Shown here: positions 8,144 to 16,780 of the stretch, in pieces | How positions within the stretch are numbered: position 1 is the stretch's first letter | Layout: every line of letters starts with the position of its first letter | Origin: Chara braunii | Lineage: Eukaryota; Streptophyta; Charophyceae; Charales; Characeae | DNA: 27,349 nucleotides | Reading direction: 5' to 3' | NCBI GenBank assembly: GCA_003427395.1 | Contig: BFEA01000645.1 | Span: 267,022-294,370 of the forward strand | The notes under the pieces: generated by a model | Database searches by the model: none | What the model was told of the DNA's origin: nothing | The model's input: the letters and a program-made list of their open reading frames with translations, nothing else | Made by a program: the position numbers and the translations under genes

Positions 8144-8823
8144 GGCTTGTCAGTAACTGGCCTAACGTAGGCTACGAATACCTGTTCTTCCAACTGCTCC
8201 TTTTGCACAAGTCTGGGGAAGGCAGGAGCATTGAGGCAGCAATGTGCGAGGGGATTGTCTACCCCGGACTCATCATAGAGGCGGACTTGCTTAACTTCGC
8301 CTGACGGACTAGGGAGCCTGCACTCGTGCTCTCTAAGGTGCAAAGTGGCTCCTGCTGCCTCTCCCCAATCTGTACCCAAAACTACATCGAACGGGAGATT
8401 CTCCTCCACGAGAAGAGTCAAGGAATGAAGGACCTTCTCTACCTTCCCTTCCTTCTCTAGGCGGAAGTATGGCTGGATTCCTTCGACGTACTCCTCGACT
8501 TGCATCCTACTGTTGTCTGCGAGGATGCTGGCTACAGGCTCTCTCAATCGTTGGACCTTTAAGTTGAGCTTTAACTTTTTCAGCGCTTTGCGACTAATGT
8601 AGCTCCTAGTGGGCCCACTATCTATGAGGGCTCCTACTCTAGCTCTAAAGATCTCTACGTCTGCGAGGATTAGCTCTCCTTTCCCATCCTTCTTCATCTT
8701 GGCCAAGGCTTGCCTCCTCTCCTTCAACTCTTCAGCTAAGCCTGTGAGGGAAGCGTCTAGAGAGACTCTGAAACAAGCAGTCTCTGGACAACTTACTAGA
8801 TGCTGGCTAGCAACCTCTGACAT
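8140..8823 (-). pseudogene. Element B retropepsin-like aspartic protease
   Basis: A pepsin-fold protease that in Ty3/gypsy elements cuts the Gag-Pol polyprotein. The frame shows the active-site motif ALIDSGPTRSYIS (D-S-G at about 8622-8614) and, about 80 residues on, the flap-end motif VLGTDW (near 8365-8382). Both fit the single-domain retropepsin that dimerises. Pro replaces the usual Ala after DSG. A frameshift near 8140 separates it from RT. The ATG at 8823 may not be the true start, because the protease is normally part of Gag-Pol and coding-like sequence continues upstream. Confidence 0.8.
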
Positions 8824-8903
8824 GGAGATATGTGGAGTAGGAGACTCTATCTTGCGCGCACGCTCGGATCCACATACTCGTGGGGTAGGGGCAGTTGCAA
8901 CCC

Positions 8904-9427
8904 CTACCGGCGATTGTCTTTTGCTGCCCCAGAAGCAGCAGCTCGGTCCCTATACTTTGGACAGAACTTTATAATGTGGCCAGGATCCCCGTAGAACACG
9001 CACTGAAATCTATTTATGTGTTCCTGCCACACGTTCTGCCCAATTCCCAGATCCTCCCAGGGTCGACCCTCGGGCAGACCTGGGCGCCACCTTCCTTGTC
9101 GAGGAGGTGACCGACTCTGACGCGGACGGTTAGACGGGGGACCTTGACCCCTTCCTCCCACTTGGCAGTCCCTGTTGCCGCCAACCCCCTGGCCGCCCTG
9201 TCCTCCGCCACCCGGGGCCCGGCCATTTCAGCCTGGCCCTCTTCCTTGCGGCCAGCAGCGTAGGTTCTCCCCTGATCTACCCCACTATCTCCTTCCTCAA
9301 GTCCCCACTCAATGTCTGAGTAGGGAACCTCTTCAGCACCACCTCCTTCAATTGTTAGGATCAGACTATCCTTGGCCTTGACCTGGCCAGAGATGGTGTG
9401 TCCCTTCCATGTTTTTCCCTTTGTCAA
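8904..9427 (-). pseudogene. Element B Gag nucleocapsid region with degenerate zinc knuckle
   Basis: Two overlapping minus frames (9427-9014 and 9161-8904). The second, rich in Arg/Gly/Pro, has a CCHC-like knuckle CVFYGDPGHIIKFC near 8960-9003, in which the second Cys is Tyr; the change is a single G-to-A at a Cys codon. CCHC knuckles bind the element's RNA for packaging, and this one should not bind zinc normally. The shift between the frames shows decay. Confidence 0.7.
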
Positions 9428-9436
9428 GTCTTTGTG

Positions 9437-10012
9437 TCAGAACATGGTACCTGGCGAGGCTTGAGCAGCGAATGAAACAGCCTCCCTACTGAGTACATCA
9501 TAGGTGACGTCTGGCTGTTGTTTCCTAGAAGAAATGCACTTGCACTGCTCAAGCAAGGCGTTGTACAAAGGTTGAACTAGTTGTGCATCAGTTACCCCAT
9601 GCCCGAGCACAGCAATCAGCTCATCCATGGCAGACTTGAGGGCATGCACACTCTTCCATTGCCGTGTATGGATCATTTGTAACTTATCAGACGCCTTAAT
9701 CCCCCTAGTGAAAGCTGAGAATTGTTCTCTAAGCGCCTTGAGGAATTCGGAGAGCGGAGTTATCCTCGAATACCGCACCATATCATTTTCGCAGCGTGCT
9801 GCACGTGCAAGCGACCTTGCAAAGTTGGGCGCTTCCTCTCTCAGGGCCTAAAAGGCCACTATGACATGGTCTTTTGGCGGTACGCCCTGTAGATATAGAT
9901 AGGAGTTGACGCTTGCTTCCCAACTGTCAAAATCCTCCCCCTTCTTCCCACTGAAGGGCTTAGGGAAACGGACTTTGACCTTCTCGCGGCGTGGGGCAGG
10001 CTCCTCTTCTTT
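9437..10012 (-). pseudogene. Element B Gag capsid-like region
   Basis: One minus frame starts near 10012 with KVKVRFPKPFSGKK, then GEDFDSWEASVNSYLYLQG. That is the classic opening of the plant Ty3 Gag capsid (a 'F-G-D-x-W-xxx-xxxYL' pattern). After a single in-frame stop near 9850 it continues through SEFLKALREQFSAF and an MDELIAVLGHGVTDAQLVQ stretch to 9437. The capsid forms the particle in which reverse transcription occurs. The stop splits it, so it is recorded as a pseudogene. Confidence 0.75.
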
Positions 10013-10035
10013 GCAAGCCGCTCACTTGGCGCCTT

Positions 10036-10863
10036 CTATGGCGCCTGTGCAGAACTTTTTTGTCCTACTGATCGCAAGATGGATCTGATCCACAAATATT
10101 TCATCATATCCTGCGCGAAATCTTTGAAATCGGCTCGCATGGCCTCTAAGGCGATATCATGGCTGCGAAGGTGTTTCATTTGTTCCCTTCGTGCGGTCAA
10201 TAGGGACTCTACACTGCGAGTGAGGGTGTCAAGTTTGGTTCCTACCTCGGTCTCTTCCTTGATTTTCTCCATCCTTGTCTCTGCCGCTTTCAACTCCCCT
10301 TCCAATCTTTCTGTTGTCTCCACACGTCTTATCCTCTCCTGCGTCAGGTGCAACTTCATTTCCAAATGTTTTTCATGTTCGCTTGCTCGTTTGAGCAATG
10401 GGTCCCTCTCCTCCTCCAAGTCTCTCCTTGCTGCTTCTCTCTCGGCCTCGGGTACCATCAACTCCGCTTCTCTCTCCTCCCCCAGTTCTATAAGTGTTGC
10501 CCATTCGTTTACTGTCTTTTCCACCTCTTCTTGTGTAACCTTACTTGTACTCGCTTCCCCTCTTCTTCTTTGCAAGGCTTCTTCTTCCTCAGCCTCTTCT
10601 TCTTCTACTTCTTCTTCTTCCACTTCTATCTCTATCTCTAATGCTGCCATCTTCTCCTTCTGCTCCTTCTTCCACCTTTCCAGTTCTTCCTCCATCTGCT
10701 TCTTCTTCGCCTCCTGCTCCTCTAGCAGAGCCACCATCTTCGCCTGCTTGATCAGTTCCTGCTTCTCCATTCTCTCCTTTCTTTCCCTCAAAGCGGTGGC
10801 AGCTTTCTCCTCTTGCTCTCTACTATAGGGAGTGGTGCTCACTCTGGTCCTGGTGGTCAGCAT
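10036..10863 (-). CDS. Element B Gag N-terminal coiled-coil protein
   Basis: 275 codons with an intact frame from the ATG at 10863. After a short basic head (MLTTRTRVSTTPYSREQEEK) it is dominated by Lys/Glu/Arg/Gln heptads, with a central acidic block of about 20 residues (about 85-105) and a second long helical part (about 150-260). This is a long coiled coil or single alpha-helix, with no signal peptide or membrane segment. Its position just 5' of the capsid-like region and 3' of the PBS makes it the N-terminal part of Gag or a separate leader ORF. Coiled coils can drive particle assembly; this role is inferred. The microsatellite-like codon use (GAG/GAA) may have expanded the acidic block. 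Confidence 0.65.
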   Translation of the reverse strand: MLTTRTRVSTTPYSREQEEKAATALRERKERMEKQELIKQAKMVALLEEQEAKKKQMEEELERWKKEQKEKMAALEIEIEVEEEEVEEEEAEEEEALQRRRGEASTSKVTQEEVEKTVNEWATLIELGEEREAELMVPEAEREAARRDLEEERDPLLKRASEHEKHLEMKLHLTQERIRRVETTERLEGELKAAETRMEKIKEETEVGTKLDTLTRSVESLLTARREQMKHLRSHDIALEAMRADFKDFAQDMMKYLWIRSILRSVGQKSSAQAP

Positions 10864-11424
10864 GGTGAAAGTGCACAGTCACATACGATTCCGCTCCTCA
10901 ACACGTAGACCTACTAGTCCAAATTCGGGTCTATGACAACTCACTGTCTACTACTCGCGTCTACTCTAAGGCTGTCACTACAGGACTCACTAGCTGATCA
11001 GGAGGCATTTAAGGAGATTCCCCATAACGCCTCAAGAATTCTTTAATGTCGCAAACAAGACGACACGATCAGCCGAGTCCTCTCAAGACTTAGACAGTTG
11101 GACGCACAGCCCACAAATCGGAGTTCGGGCCTATCACGCCACACTTAGCAGCCCGCCAGTCAGTACTGGTCCTTGGGGGTCTTGTCCTCGGGACGTGTCA
11201 GTCGTCAGACGCGGCCTTTAGCCTTACTAAGTCCCGTGTGGGTTTGGGCTTGCAGCTCTACGACCACATCCATAGAGTCCTATCGACCTGGACAGAAGTG
11301 ACAGGGAGATATGACAGACTCTGACAGACTTGACGTCAACATGTACCAAGGTGAGGGTGCACATCCACAGGGTAAGAGCTAGCCCAGGGCTTGGAGAGAT
11401 GATACCGCTCGTCTTCTCGCTCCA

Positions 11425-11636
11425 GCTTGGTCAACGCTCTGGTCAATGATCCTGGTCAACACGCCGATCAATAGTCTTGGTCAACCTCCGATCAGCCTTG
11501 GTCAATGTCAGTCGATGGTCTTGGTCAACCTCCGATCAGCCTTGGTCAATGCTGGTCAACGGTTTTGGTCAACCTCCGATCAACGCTGGTCAACCTCCTT
11601 GATCAACCCTCAGACCTCCTGGCTATGGTGGTCAAC
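11425..11636. repeat. Array of GGTCAA words, imperfect ~50 bp repeats
   Basis: Eleven GGTCAA words (TTGACC on the minus strand, the element's sense strand) in about 210 bp, from 11429 to 11635. They are embedded in repeated CTTGGTCAACCTCCGATCAG segments at about 52 bp spacing. TTGACC matches the plant W-box core recognised by WRKY factors. The repeat origin is certain; regulatory use is speculation. Confidence 0.7.
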
Positions 11637-11801
11637 CTTCTCCTTGCTCGCCCTTTTCTTCTTCCTGCACCTTGGCTATGGCTGCTTCACCTCCCTCTTC
11701 GTCAACTTCCTTCTTCTTTCTCTCTACGTCACTTCTTCCTCTTCTCTCGTTAGTCGTCCTCTTCTCCGAGCTCGGCAGCTACGGCTGCCATCCGCTGTGG
11801 C

Positions 11802-11806
<5 letters not shown>

Positions 11807-11881
<75 letters not shown>
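11807..11881. repeat. CT microsatellite
   Basis: About 37 CT units, uninterrupted, in the Element B leader. Confidence 0.95.
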
Positions 11882-11883
<2 letters not shown>

Positions 11884-11961
11884 ACACTCTGCCGCACTCC
11901 AGCTATGGCAGCTTCTCCGTTCTTCAGCTTACTGTAACTCTGACGTGGACAACGGGAACCA

Positions 11962-11973
11962 GCTTTGATACCA
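11962..11973 (-). promoter_or_regulatory. Element B primer-binding site
   Basis: On the minus strand this reads TGGTATCAAAGC, one base from the TGGTATCAGAGC that pairs with the 3' end of initiator-Met tRNA. It lies one base from the LTR edge at 11975, the expected place for starting minus-strand DNA synthesis. Confidence 0.85.
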
Positions 11974-11974
11974 G

Positions 11975-12966
11975 TGAAATCAGACTGCAACTCCATACTC
12001 ACTTGCAACATGCATACATGGGCAAACTGACTGAAAACCAACTTCTTCAACTCAGAATCAACACTGAACTTCCATTGGCGCCTTGTGCCCACACAGAAAA
12101 CTTAAAGATATGTCTTCCACTCAAATTTCAGTCCAGATCAACTGTACAACTCGCGGCTATGGCCGCCGAACACTGTATCCACCACCAGCCTCACTCTCCC
12201 TTATGCACGCATGTACGAGGATATACCCTGAATGTCCACGCTATACACACACACACACACACTGTACACTGAGTTGATGTCAACAGCTCAGCGGCTATGG
12301 CCGCTGTCGTCTCCTCTTCCTCGCTAAGGCTGTGTTCGTCCTCCTAGCTGCCCACTTCTGCTCCGGGCACCTGCAGACCTCCACGCACAAGTCACTAAGG
12401 CAGCGCTTCCGCATGGCTCACAGGCGAATGAATGAATGGCTGGAAGCTGCCTCCTTATTTATACTGCTCCCGAGGTGGCCTGGGCCTGGGCCCCAAACCG
12501 CGTGGGCCTGGGCCCCGAACCGTGTGAGGGTCTGAGCTGCCCAAACCCCGTGAGGCCCGGAAGCCTCCAGACACGGGGCCTGCTGGGCCAGAACGCGTGG
12601 GATTTACCGCGTGGGACCCCCACTTGGCCTCGGTACTTGCTGACTGGACAAGACCGACAGTCCTACAACCTTCTAGACCCTGCCTACAGACAGACTCTTA
12701 GGCCCCCAGGTGCCAACTGGTAGAGACTTCTAGATAGGCCCCACCTAGACCTATTGGTAACGTACTAACTTACTAACACAAAGATCTATGGATCAAATCC
12801 TAACAGCTAACAGACAGACCTACTGACTAACCTACAGGCTTAGGGACAGGTCACAGGTTCGAATCTCACTCAGCACACAGGATCAAAGTGCAGGGTTTTA
12901 GGGACAGGTCTAGGGATCGAATCTCGGTGTCTGCAAATGTCGAGTCCACTGGGTGAAACAGTTTCA
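11975..12966 (-). repeat. Element B 5' LTR
   Basis: The part 11975-12547 matches the 3' LTR; 12548 to about 12966 is U3 that the 3' copy lacks. On the minus strand AGTATAAATAAGG (12453-12465) is a good TATA box, and transcription would start about 30 bp further on, giving about 450 bp of R-U5. The AC tract (about 12244-12262) is half the length of that in the other copy. The outer end at about 12966 rests on the GTTTCA terminus and a possible GGAA target duplication and is tentative. Confidence 0.7.
12842..12925. repeat. 58 bp duplication with tRNA T-arm-like words
   Basis: AGGGACAGGTCACAGGTTCG (from 12842) and AGGGACAGGTCTAGGGATCG (from 12900) are tandem copies, each continuing AATCTC. GGTTCGAATCTC (12856-12867) resembles the pol III B box/tRNA T arm. 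No A box or tRNA cloverleaf is visible upstream. Confidence 0.5.
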
Positions 12967-13385
12967 GGAAGGCACCTATTAGGCAAATCAAGCCGGTGAT
13001 GGTAGCCAACAGGCTGAGAGTTTGCATTAGTATAGGTCTTGGAAAGTCCAAGTGAAACTGGGTAAGGCTCCCAGAAACCTCTCTGAATATGTCTATTGTT
13101 TATGGGACACTGGGCCTGTTTCCCACCAGGTGCAGCTCCTCACCAATGGAACAGAGTCATCCACAAGTTAGCCTAGACCCGGCTGGTTCTCTTACCACCA
13201 CTGGGCCGCAGGTCTTCACAGGATGTTAAATCCAAAAAACAAAAACAAAAAAACAAAAAAACAAAAAAACAAAAAAAAACAGGAAGGTACCGGACTTCCA
13301 CATTCTGAAGCAAACAGGCCGCGGGCAGCCGGTACCAGGCCCAAGTCAGGCCAAGAGGAGCAGAGGCTGCGACGAGTCAAGGTTC
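12967..13385. other. Unassigned, A-rich tract
   Basis: No gene. An AAAAAAAC repeat lies at about 13232-13280. No protein motif. Confidence 0.45.
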
Positions 13386-13613
13386 AGTCCAAGTCAATAT
13401 AAGGACTGGCCAGCCACATTTCGGACAGATTGCTCATTTGCAAGAAGTGTGGAAGTGCTGCTGAGGCGCTTGTGCGCTATCTGCGAGGAGCTAGCGCTGG
13501 AGCCCTGCTGGGCAGCGCTGTGCTGAGGAAGGAAGGCGGCCATAGCCGCACACAGCTAGTAGTAGGGGATAGAGCTGAGTAGTAGCGGATGTATTCAGAG
13601 TCAAGATCCTCAG

Positions 13614-13616
<3 letters not shown>
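13386..13616 (+). other. Possible LTR/promoter fragment
   Basis: TCAATATAAGGACTGG (about 13395) is TATA-like. It is followed by AGCGCTGG and GCGCTGTGC words and GGCGGCCATAGCCGC, a style shared with the R-U5 part of the Element A LTRs. I found no second copy in the window or LTR termini, so this is only a candidate. Confidence 0.25.
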
Positions 13617-13656
<40 letters not shown>

Positions 13657-13785
13657 NNNNNNNNNNNNNNNNNNNNNNNNNNNNNNNNNNNNNNNNNNNN
13701 NNNNNNNNNNNNNNNNNNNNNNNNNNNNNNNNNNNNNNNNNNNNNNNNNNNNNNNNNNNNGAGAGAGAGAGAGAGAGAGAGAGAG
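13617..13785. repeat. GA microsatellite containing a 104 bp assembly gap
   Basis: GA repeats at about 13617-13656 and 13761-13785 flank Ns at 13657-13760. The repeat probably runs through the gap, whose true length is unknown. Confidence 0.95.
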
Positions 13786-15403
13786 CATGCATGAGGAAGG
13801 GGGTCAGAGAGAGAAGAGAGTCACCTACCTTAGATGAGGATGCTGGATTTGGGTTGTTCAACTCTGCACTGGTGAGCGCTTGGTGACTGGAACTCTGAAA
13901 CTAATGTGATCAGTTGTTGGAATTTCTAAGCTGCGCTTATCTGGACTACGCATCTCTGTCTCCAGTGTGGACTTTGTGTGATCTCTAATTGTGTGTATGT
14001 GCTCAAGGTGATGAACATTGAGGTTCAATGCAGGAAAATTTAAAAAAAAAAGAACCAAGCCTGATATGGCAAATGGGGATGATTGTGTGGGGGCGTGGTC
14101 CCAATCCTCTTGATGATCCCTTCTCAACATTTTCTGCCTTTCTTTTTTTCTTTATTAGGGGGAGGAAATGGGGCCGTGCGAGAGGGGGGGGTGAATGGCA
14201 TGTTGCCACGTGCCAGACAGTTCTACCACACATGGCTACCCCCCTCTGCTTACTCCTGTTTCTCCTTCTCTCTCCATCTTCATTGTGAACCTCCTCCCTC
14301 TCCTGCTCCACTTCTTCTCTCCCCTTTTATTCCCAAAACCGACTCCCATGGAAGAAATTGTTGATATCGTAATTATTATTATTGCAATAACCCCCTCAAA
14401 TATGCCTATGTTATAGGCCAGGGGGGCCACCCGCAGGCCACGAATCGGCCACAAGGCCCTGCGTCCGATCGTGGGAAACAGAGCCCTGAAAAGAGGCTTC
14501 AGAGGCCCTGAGCCCGACAGTTGACCGAAGTCAACTGTATATCGCAATATTGAGGCTCACGAGTCGAAGTCTTCACGGACCCAGTTCAGGCCACCGATCA
14601 GACACACACACTTGGTTGTGTGCAGGTATCCAGGCAGCATTTGGTCAAAGTGGAAGTCTGTAACTGTACGAGATACAGGCCGTCGGCTGTGAGTCAATCT
14701 GAGCCTCCGCACGTGAGACACCCGAGTCCACAGCGTCAACATTATTTATTGACCCAGCCCCTGGGGTCAACATTCAGTCTTGCACTTGCTGCTTGACGCT
14801 GGCGTGACGCTGGCTTGATGCTGGATGGATGCTGGCAAGACGCTGGCTCTACGCTGGCATTGTGCGGCGACAACACGAGACTGCTGCTTTGCGTGCTGGC
14901 GCCTCTCTGCTTCTGGCGCCAGCTGTCTTCTTGGATGCTGACGTGGCTCTTGCCACGGTGTCATTTGCATTGCTGACGTGAAGCATGCCACACTGTCTTC
15001 AACACAGATTGGGATGCGACAAGGAGGGAGATCAGGATCTGTGGGATTGATTGAGTGAGAGAGAGAAACTTACCTGTTGATGCTGTCGACATTGCGCGCT
15101 GCGGAGACGCTTCATGGGAGACCTGTGCTTACAGGGCACTATGTCGTGATCATATCTCGTCAGACTCGTTTCGGGGACACTGTTTGCTGACGTGGATGTG
15201 GGGAGACGCCCGAAGCAGGAGTGGGGATTGAGGGAGTTCTATCTACAGAGACGTTGATGGATAATTCCTCTTCCACCCTCTAAGTCTATTCTCCCCCCTA
15301 TCTACTTCGTCCTATGGATACGAGACACCGTATCACAGATCACATTTCATGGTTATTGGAGACATTTGTCAGCCCTGAGACTTCTTGTATTTCAACACTT
15401 TTG
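13786..15403. other. Unassigned spacer before Element A
   Basis: No recognisable gene. It holds an 11 bp-type GACGCTGGCTT array at 14793-14859, a short AC run near 14602, a GA-run at 15053-15066 next to AACTTACCTG (15068-15077, a splice-donor consensus on the minus strand), and TTATT runs near 14370. All open frames are short and motif-free. Confidence 0.4.
14793..14859. repeat. Short GACGCTGG array
   Basis: Six imperfect copies of a roughly 11 bp unit GACGCTGGCTT (variants GATGCTGGATG, TACGCTGGCAT). Confidence 0.75.
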
Positions 15404-16767
15404 TAATGACCCGCCATAACAAAGACTGAGAACACTGCTGATTTCTGACGTTTTGCCAATGGAATGGATGCCTTGCTGAGATTCCGCCATTCTGCTGAGT
15501 TTTTTAAGTCTGTATGTGTGCGTGCCTGTTGACTTGAGTGCCTGTCTCAGTGCTTGTCGGCATGAGTGTGTGTGACCCGCAAGGGTACTTGCTTGTTTGG
15601 CAGGCCCGTAGGGCCGGTACTTACCTGTGGCCGTGGCATGAGGGTTGCAGCAGGGGAAAACACTCAAGTGGCGGAGCCAGAGGCCCGTGGCCCTTGCAGT
15701 AGCGGAAAAACACTCAAGTAGCAGGTAGGCCGGTACCGCACCCAGTAGCAGTAGATGTGCCGGGTACTCGAGGCCGAGCAGAAGAAGACAAAGTTGGCAT
15801 TTTTAGAGGCCCAGTAGCGGAAGGCTAGGTCGAGGCCGGTACCAGTCCATCCAGTCAGAGTCTAGAGCCTGTACGGGCAATATCAGAGTCTGCAATGATG
15901 TTTCCCTCTGAAAGGGAGGAGGTAACGGTTGCTTGGGAGGCCGAGCGACCTGGAAGTCACCGCCCAAGAGGCAAATAGGCCGCTATATCAAGAGGCCAAG
16001 AAGAGCTCGGCCTCATTCTTCAGTGTGCGAGTTGGGCGTCACGCTGTTTGAGCGCTGGTTGGAAGAGCGCTGGCTACTACAGCGCTACAGGGAGGAAGAA
16101 GCCGGGAGCTTCCACCTTGGCTATGGTGGAGCTCTACCGACAGGAGGGAGAAGAGGACCAAGGGGGAGAGTGGCGAGGTACCTACCTGGCTATGGTGGAC
16201 ACCATCTTCATCACCTTGTTAGGCGCTGCATTTGGAAGGCCCCAGATGGGGTAGTGCCGCACCAAGGAAGCTCGGGGCAGAGTCAGGCATGGCGGTTCAG
16301 TGAGCAGCGGCATAGCTGCTTTGCGTTGTCCTTTGCACAGGTGAGCAGCGACATAACTGCTTTGCGTTGTCCTTTGCACATGAGGGTGAAGCCCTTGGTA
16401 GTCCGCCATAGCCTCGGCCTGCGATGAAGAGGAAGGAGAAGGGTGGCCATGGCTATGGTGGACCTCATGTTGTGCCTGCAGTAGAAGTGGGACTCGGACA
16501 TTGATTCTGGTTCAGCCATTCAACATTATTATTGTTATTTCTTGTTTGAATAAGAGTGGAGGAGATAAGGAGGAGGAGATTGGTCGGCGAAGAAGAAGAG
16601 CCTTGTCATTGGTCTATGCTGTAGTACATCATCTTCTTCTTCTTTCTTACTTCTTCTTCTTCTTCCTTCCCTCTCTCTCCTCCCAAGTTCATTCATTTTT
16701 TTTTGCAATTGGACGGCATTGTAATTTCTGATGAATGTATACTTCAAAATTGTCCAGGATCGTAACA
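15404..16767 (+). repeat. Element A 5' LTR
   Basis: Begins TAATGACCCGCCATAAC and ends GGATCGTAACA, two bases before the PBS. TATA-like CTATATCA at 15982-15989 is conserved in all three LTRs of the window. R-U5 would then run about 750 bp. TTGAATAAGAG near 16547 is a conserved AATAAG-type poly(A)-signal candidate. A 41 bp tandem duplication (GCATAGCTGCTTTGCGTTGT and the following TGTCCTTTGCACA) lies at about 16308-16382. A CTT tract lies at about 16633-16670. Confidence 0.92.
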
Positions 16768-16768
16768 T

Positions 16769-16780
16769 TGGTATCAGAGC
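16769..16780 (+). promoter_or_regulatory. Element A primer-binding site
   Basis: TGGTATCAGAGC, a perfect 12 nt match to the standard PBS for plant initiator-Met tRNA, one base after the LTR. Confidence 0.95.

Larger units (their letters stand above)
10864..11961 (-). other. Element B leader between PBS and Gag
   Basis: About 1.1 kb without a recognisable gene. It contains the GGTCAA-word array and a long CT microsatellite, both listed separately. The rest (10864-11420) is mixed sequence with no motif I recognise. Confidence 0.55.
7225..12966 (-). mobile_element. Element B: internally deleted Ty3/gypsy LTR retrotransposon
   Basis: Direct repeats at 7225-7818 and 11975-12547 are the two LTRs. 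Between them, on the minus strand, come a PBS, a leader, coiled-coil Gag, a Gag capsid-like part, a degenerate zinc knuckle, an aspartic protease and the N-terminal part of reverse transcriptase, in canonical Ty3/gypsy order. The catalytic RT palm, RNase H and integrase are absent: RT stops at about 7819, where sequence interior to the LTR begins. The right boundary is less sure. A TG-start at 7225 preceded by AGGAA, and CAGGAAG at 12965-12971 after a GTTTCA end, would give TG...CA termini with a GGAA/AGGAA duplication, but a similar CAGGAAGG at about 13280 makes this tentative. Confidence 0.8.

Noticed and set aside
10079-10828. 249-codon plus ORF, Ser-rich
   Set aside because: It is the antisense shadow of the coiled-coil Gag ORF on the minus strand.
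12842-12925. tRNA gene
   Set aside because: T-arm-like words only; no acceptor stem, D arm or anticodon arm can be folded around them by eye.
13657-13760. Real sequence feature at the N run
   Set aside because: It is an assembly gap; predicted frames through it are artefacts.
15933-16427. 164-codon ORF in the 5' LTR, with a similar 167-codon ORF at 25993-26496
   Set aside because: Both are the same LTR region; the reading frames differ by indels between copies and the nested LTR does not keep them, so coding selection is unlikely.
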